Positions 60,022 to 64,000 of a DNA stretch of 64,000 nucleotides are shown one piece after another. The position numbers and the translations under genes were made by a program. The DNA is from an uncultured Prevotellaceae bacterium (lineage in GTDB: Bacteria; Bacteroidota; Bacteroidia; Bacteroidales; Bacteroidaceae): assembly GCA_902790625.1 (NCBI GenBank), contig CADASP010000024.1, positions 1 to 64,000 on the forward strand. The letters run 5' to 3'. Each line of letters begins with the position of its first letter. The stretch's first letter is position 1. Under the pieces are notes generated by a model that searched no databases, was not told the origin of the DNA, and saw only the letters and a list, made by a program, of their open reading frames with translations.

Positions 60022-61233
60022 ATGAGGAGGACATTATTAATAATCTTGATGGCACTGATGGCCGTCGTGGCATGGGCACAACAGCTCAGCGAGGTGAGCG
60101 GCACCGTGGTGAGCCAGAGCACGGGGCAGCCCGTGGCAGGAGCCAACATCAGCGGCGGCGGTCATGCCGTGGTGGCCAACGACGACGGATACTTCGTGCT
60201 GAAGACCGAAGCGAAGCCCGACCACATCACCGTGTCGCACGTGGGCTATCGCTCGCAGCGCATCGACATCGGCAGCATGCCGAAGGAGCCGCTGAAGATA
60301 CGTCTGCAGCCCACCACGATACAACTGAACGAGGTGCTGGTGGTGGCCTACGACCCACACGAGCTGATGGCCAATGCCATCAGGAAGATTCCCGACAACT
60401 ACAGCCGACAGCCCGAGCTGCTGCACTGCTTCTATCGCGAGACGGCCATGAAGCGACAGCACCACATACTGGTGGCCGAGGGCGTGGTTGACATGTACAA
60501 GACTGCCTACGGCACGGGTGTAGGCCGCGACCGTGTGGCCATACGCAAGGGCCGACGACTGCTGAGTCCACGCCACAGCGACACCCTGAGCGTGAAGGTG
60601 ATGGGCGGCCCCATAGTGCCCGTGCAGCTCGACCTGGTGAAGAACCTTCAGTTTCTGCTGAACGAGGAGGAGCTGAGCTACTACAGCATGGCGATGGAAG
60701 CCCCCGCCATCATCGCCGACCGCGAGCAGCTGGTGGTGGCCATCCACCCCAAAGTGGCCATGCCCTACGCCCTCTACCACGGCCGCTTCTACATCGACCG
60801 CGAGACGCTGGCCTTCACCCGTGCCGAGCTGACACTCGACGTGAGCGACCGCGAAAAGGCCACGAGCCTGATGCTGGTGAAGAAGCCCGCTGGCGTGCGC
60901 TTCCGCCCCAAGGAGCTGTCGCTGCTGGTGGACTATCGGCAGGAGCAGGGTGTCACCCGCATCAGCTATGTGCGCTCCACCTTCCGCTTCAACTGCGACT
61001 GGCGGCGACGCCTCTTCGCCACCGCCTTCACCGCCTTCTGCGAGATGGTAGTTACCAGCCACACCGACGGCCCCGATGCCGTGCCCATCAAGGGGCGCGA
61101 CTCCTTCGACCAGCGCGATGCCTTCTTCGACAAGGTGGACTATTTCCGCGACTCCACCTTCTGGCAAGACTATAACATCATCGAGCCCACCGAGCGGCTC
61201 GACAAAGCCATCAACCGATTGATGAAACGATGA
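60022..61233 (+). CDS. exported carboxypeptidase-regulatory-like domain protein
   Basis: A 403-residue protein with a signal peptide (about 1-19) and a CarboxypepD_reg-like beta-sandwich at about 22-105 (V-S-G-T-V-V-S-Q-S-T-G-Q-P-V-A-G-A-N, then V-S-H-V-G-Y-R-S-Q). The rest (I-R-K-I-P-D-N-Y-S-R-Q-P, H-C-F-Y-R-E-T) resembles the region after that domain in DUF5686-type outer-membrane-associated proteins of Bacteroidota, but no barrel follows and no function can be given. Its TGA overlaps the ATG of the phosphoesterase gene. Confidence 0.8.
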   Translation: MRRTLLIILMALMAVVAWAQQLSEVSGTVVSQSTGQPVAGANISGGGHAVVANDDGYFVLKTEAKPDHITVSHVGYRSQRIDIGSMPKEPLKIRLQPTTIQLNEVLVVAYDPHELMANAIRKIPDNYSRQPELLHCFYRETAMKRQHHILVAEGVVDMYKTAYGTGVGRDRVAIRKGRRLLSPRHSDTLSVKVMGGPIVPVQLDLVKNLQFLLNEEELSYYSMAMEAPAIIADREQLVVAIHPKVAMPYALYHGRFYIDRETLAFTRAELTLDVSDREKATSLMLVKKPAGVRFRPKELSLLVDYRQEQGVTRISYVRSTFRFNCDWRRRLFATAFTAFCEMVVTSHTDGPDAVPIKGRDSFDQRDAFFDKVDYFRDSTFWQDYNIIEPTERLDKAINRLMKR

Positions 61234-62387
61234 GAATGCTATTCCTTTCTGCACTGCTGTGGACGGCCACTACGGCGCTTGCACAAACAGCGCCACCCAC
61301 CGTGGACGACGCATGGTTCTGCGGCGTCGTCATCTCCGACTGCCACATCAACCAAGGTAGCGGACACGACGGCACCAGCGCCGAGGACATGAGAACCATC
61401 ATGCAGCGCATCATCGGCATGGGAAAGGACGGCACGAAGAAGGTGAGCTTCAAGGCCGCGCCCAACCTGGTGCCGACGACGAGCATCATCTTCTGCCTCG
61501 GCGACATCGACCGCGACAAGGGCGACGATGCCAGCAGCGGCACACACAACAATTTTCTGAACTGCACCGCCAAGGTGGCCAAGGCGGCGGGGGTGCCCTT
61601 CATCTTCATCGCAGGCAACCACGACCTCAGCCCCGACTACTGGACGGGACGCAACCCCGACAAGGGTGCCACGCTCAGCGGCGCGAATGCCGACGAGAAG
61701 ACCGTGAAGGCCATCACCGACAACAACGCTTACTGGAGCCAGACTGGAGTATTCGACGAGGACATCCACTATTTCAACTCTCACCCCTCACCCCTCACCT
61801 TTCACCCCTCGCCATTCACCTTCAAGTTCAAGGGTGTGCGCTTCTACTGCGCCCACACCTATTGGTTTCAGAAACCCTACAAGAAGCCCACGCTCTTCAG
61901 CAGTGCCACCTACTACGCTCCCGACGGCGTGATAGCGGCGCTGAGCACCTTCGTGGAGAGCCATGCCGCCGAGGCATCGGTGTGGATGCAGCACTTCCCT
62001 TGGCTGGCTGGCAGCGACTGCGACCGCTGGTGGCTCGACCAGAACGACGTGGGACTCTACATCCCCGCCACCGATGCCTCCGTCTATGGCAGCAGCACCA
62101 GCGGCATCGCCTACAACGACGCCACCACGGCCAACACGCTGAAGAAAGACCCCCTCGCAGCCATCATGATGAAGGCCGCCGGCAAGGTGGACGGCCAGGT
62201 GCAACACTTCTCGGGCCACTACCACCGCTTCGCCGACCGTACCTATACCAGCACCACAGCCCCTGACCATCGGGTGCACGACTACACCGTGGCCGCACCA
62301 GGCAACCCCCATCAGACGGACAACGCCTTCGTGGTGCTCTTCAAGCGCGGCGAAGGGGTGAAGGAGGTGGTCAGGGCCACATTCTGA
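61230..62387 (+). CDS. exported metallophosphoesterase (calcineurin-like)
   Basis: A 385-residue protein with a signal peptide (about 1-18). Metal-ligand motifs of the calcineurin-like superfamily are visible in order: S-D-C-H-I-N (variant of D-x-H), G-D-I-D-R-D, G-N-H-D-L and S-G-H-Y-H. Substrate is unknown; exported members in Bacteroidota are usually phosphomono- or diesterases. Near residues 185-203 an in-frame simple repeat (cacccctcacc words) encodes S-H-P-S-P-L-T-F-H-P-S-P-F in a presumed loop. It is translationally coupled to the gene before it. Confidence 0.85.
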   Translation: MRMLFLSALLWTATTALAQTAPPTVDDAWFCGVVISDCHINQGSGHDGTSAEDMRTIMQRIIGMGKDGTKKVSFKAAPNLVPTTSIIFCLGDIDRDKGDDASSGTHNNFLNCTAKVAKAAGVPFIFIAGNHDLSPDYWTGRNPDKGATLSGANADEKTVKAITDNNAYWSQTGVFDEDIHYFNSHPSPLTFHPSPFTFKFKGVRFYCAHTYWFQKPYKKPTLFSSATYYAPDGVIAALSTFVESHAAEASVWMQHFPWLAGSDCDRWWLDQNDVGLYIPATDASVYGSSTSGIAYNDATTANTLKKDPLAAIMMKAAGKVDGQVQHFSGHYHRFADRTYTSTTAPDHRVHDYTVAAPGNPHQTDNAFVVLFKRGEGVKEVVRATF

Positions 62388-62427
62388 GTCTCGGCTTCAA
62401 GCAGACACTACAAACGAAACAAAAAAG

Positions 62428-63660
62428 ATGATGAATAGGATTCGTAGCATATTAGCATATTGGAGCGGCACCAGTTTGGTGATTCGCATCTTGTGCGGAT
62501 TGCTCATTGGCGCCATGCTGGGCCTGTGCGTGCCCCATCTGAGCGCCATCGGCATCCTGGGCCTGGTGTTCGTCAGTGCGCTGAAAGCCATTGCCCCGGT
62601 GCTGGTGGCCGTGCTGGTGTGTGCCAGCATCGCCCGTGCCCGTGGCGGTCTGGGCAGCCGGTTCCGCACCGTCGTCACCCTCTATCTGCTCACCACCTTC
62701 TGCGCCGCACTGGTGGCCGTGGTGGCCAGCTTCGCTTTCCCCGTCGCCATTCGCCTCAACGAAGCAGCCCTGGGCGAGGCCCCCAGCGCGCTGGGCGACG
62801 TGTTCACCTCGCTGCTCACCAACCTGGTGTCGAATCCGCTGCTCTCCGTCAGCTCGGCCAACTACATCGGTATCCTCTTCTGGGCCATCATCGTGGGACT
62901 GGCCATGAAGCTGCGGGCCAGCGAGGTCACCCTTCGCGTGATGGGCGACCTGGCCGAATGCGTGTCGCTGGTGGTGCGATGGGTCATCCAGGCAGCACCC
63001 TTCGGCATCATGGGCTTGGTGTTCAGTAGCGTAGCCGAGAGCGGACTCGACATCTTCACCGACTATGGTCGACTGTTGCTGCTCTTGGTGGGCTGCATGT
63101 TCATGGTGGCCTTGGTGGTGAACCCGTTCATTGCCTTCTGCCACCTGCGCCGCAACCCCTACCCGCTGCTGTGGCAGTGCCTGAAGGAGAGTGGACTGAA
63201 CGCCTTCTTCACCCGCTCGTCGGCTGCCAACATCCCCATCAACATGGCGCTGTGCAAGCGGCTCGGACTCGACGAAGATTTCTACAGCGTGAGCATCCCC
63301 CTGGGCTGCACCATCAACATGAACGGTGCCGCCGTCACCATCACGGTGCTGTCGCTGGCCGTGGCCCACACCGTGGGCGTCAGCGTGAGCATGCCCACCG
63401 CCGTGGTGCTCAGCATCATCGCCACGCTGGGCGCTTGCGGTGCCTCGGGCGTGGCGGGCGGCTCGCTGCTGCTGGTGCCCATGGCATGCTCGCTCTTCGG
63501 CATCGGCAGCGACGTGGCCATGCAAGCCGTGGCCGTGGGCTTCATCATCGGGGTGGTGCAGGACTCATTAGAGACGGCGGTGAACAGCAGCGGCGATGCC
63601 TTCTTCACTGCCGTGGCCGAAATGAAAAACCAGAAAGAATCAGAGAATGCTAACAAATAG
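62428..63660 (+). CDS. sstT: serine/threonine:sodium symporter SstT
   Basis: A 410-residue dicarboxylate/amino-acid:cation symporter family protein matching SstT, which imports serine and threonine with sodium. Multiple hydrophobic segments and the re-entrant signature are seen: T-R-S-S-A-A-N-I-P-I-N-M, then P-L-G-C-T-I-N-M-N-G-A-A and V-Q-D-S-L-E-T-A-V-N-S-S-G-D-A. The serine-rich hairpin S-S-A-A-N replaces the S-S-S-x-x-T of glutamate carriers. The next gene starts 27 bp downstream. Confidence 0.93.
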   Translation: MMNRIRSILAYWSGTSLVIRILCGLLIGAMLGLCVPHLSAIGILGLVFVSALKAIAPVLVAVLVCASIARARGGLGSRFRTVVTLYLLTTFCAALVAVVASFAFPVAIRLNEAALGEAPSALGDVFTSLLTNLVSNPLLSVSSANYIGILFWAIIVGLAMKLRASEVTLRVMGDLAECVSLVVRWVIQAAPFGIMGLVFSSVAESGLDIFTDYGRLLLLLVGCMFMVALVVNPFIAFCHLRRNPYPLLWQCLKESGLNAFFTRSSAANIPINMALCKRLGLDEDFYSVSIPLGCTINMNGAAVTITVLSLAVAHTVGVSVSMPTAVVLSIIATLGACGASGVAGGSLLLVPMACSLFGIGSDVAMQAVAVGFIIGVVQDSLETAVNSSGDAFFTAVAEMKNQKESENANK

Positions 63661-63687
63661 TAACAAACCCCTTAAAACACATTGATT

Positions 63688-64000
63688 ATGAAAGAACTGA
63701 AAGGAACAAAGACTGAGAAGAATCTGCAAGAGGCCTTCGCCGGCGAGTCGATGGCACGCAACAAGTACAGCTACTGGGCATCGAAGGCCAAGAAGGACGG
63801 CTACGTGCAGATAGCCGCCATCTTCGAGGAGACGGCCGCCAACGAGAAGGAGCACGCCAAGATGTGGTTCAAGCTGCTGGAGGGTGGAGCCATCAAGGAC
63901 ACCGCCTCCAACCTGGAGGCCGCTGCTGGTGGCGAGAACTTTGAGTGGACCGACATGTATGCCCGCATGGCCCGCGAGGCCCGTGAGGAGGGCTTCGACG
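63688..64000 (+). CDS. rubrerythrin, truncated by the window end
   Basis: The visible 104 residues form the diiron four-helix domain of rubrerythrin, a peroxide-reducing protein of anaerobes: F-A-G-E-S-M-A-R-N-K-Y near residue 17, and E-E-T-A-A-N-E-K-E-H-A, each supplying diiron ligands (Glu, and E-x-x-H). The C-terminal rubredoxin-like domain lies beyond the window. A rubredoxin gene is at 5628, but far away. Confidence 0.93.
   Translation, partial: MKELKGTKTEKNLQEAFAGESMARNKYSYWASKAKKDGYVQIAAIFEETAANEKEHAKMWFKLLEGGAIKDTASNLEAAAGGENFEWTDMYARMAREAREEGFD

Overview
The window looks like a chromosomal segment of a Bacteroidales bacterium, most likely Prevotella or a close relative. Support for this: genes are preceded by the Bacteroidota -7 box TAnnTTTG, often with TTG about 19-20 bp upstream, rather than a sigma70 promoter; the gene families are typical of the order (DUF2851, DUF4254, DUF5597, QueH, a hybrid two-component regulator, four-helix-bundle suffix protein); secreted proteins end in a short conserved tail with a GQ/GRKV core; and spaces between genes are filled with GC-rich palindromes and short simple repeats. 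No rRNA, tRNA, phage, CRISPR array or complete insertion sequence was recognised.

Layout. 1-5.8 kb (+): an edge fragment of an Rpn-family nuclease/transposase gene (-), then DUF2851, a hotdog thioesterase, dprA, queH, DUF4254, a family 9 glycosyltransferase and rubredoxin. 6.1-8.1 kb (-): a 7TM-HD phosphohydrolase. 8.4-12.1 kb (+): gltX, waaA and two small four-helix membrane proteins that resemble each other. 12.2-16.5 kb (-): prfB, traX-like and an unrecognised 799-residue membrane protein, apparently one operon. 16.5-20.1 kb: repeat-rich, holding only a thioredoxin-like lipoprotein and a small secreted protein. 20.1-27 kb (-): a receiver plus PEP/pyruvate-binding protein, a four-helix-bundle protein, an oligosaccharide flippase and a fused SpmA-SpmB nucleoside-gate protein.

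27-58 kb is a carbohydrate locus. A DUF362/beta-propeller protein and a GH2 enzyme form one operon (-). A DUF5597 glycosidase-like lipoprotein and a PKD protein face a CotH-kinase-like protein. Then comes a pectin / rhamnogalacturonan-I block: a large modular secreted protein, a DUF2271 lipoprotein, an SGNH acetylesterase with a second decayed SGNH domain, a PL11 rhamnogalacturonan lyase and another modular secreted protein on the minus strand; divergently, a PL22 oligogalacturonate lyase, a GH28 enzyme and a hybrid two-component AraC regulator on the plus strand. No SusC/SusD pair is present. Four of the secreted proteins carry the same roughly 200-residue domain (start W-D-F-T, end S-G-C-H), which I cannot assign to a named family and which is the best candidate here for something undescribed.

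58-64 kb (+): repeats, ung, a carboxypeptidase-regulatory-like protein, a metallophosphoesterase, sstT and the start of rubrerythrin.

The second theme is repeats. A roughly 500-bp non-coding element occurs three times (19.6, 32.9 and 58.3 kb). A 65-bp GC-rich unit forms an array at 16.7-17.1 kb with solo copies at 18.6 and 59.0 kb. A promoter-bearing repeat precedes prfB and the SpmAB gene. A GC-rich palindromic element lies inside three unrelated coding sequences without breaking their frames, and simpler repeats do the same in at least four more.
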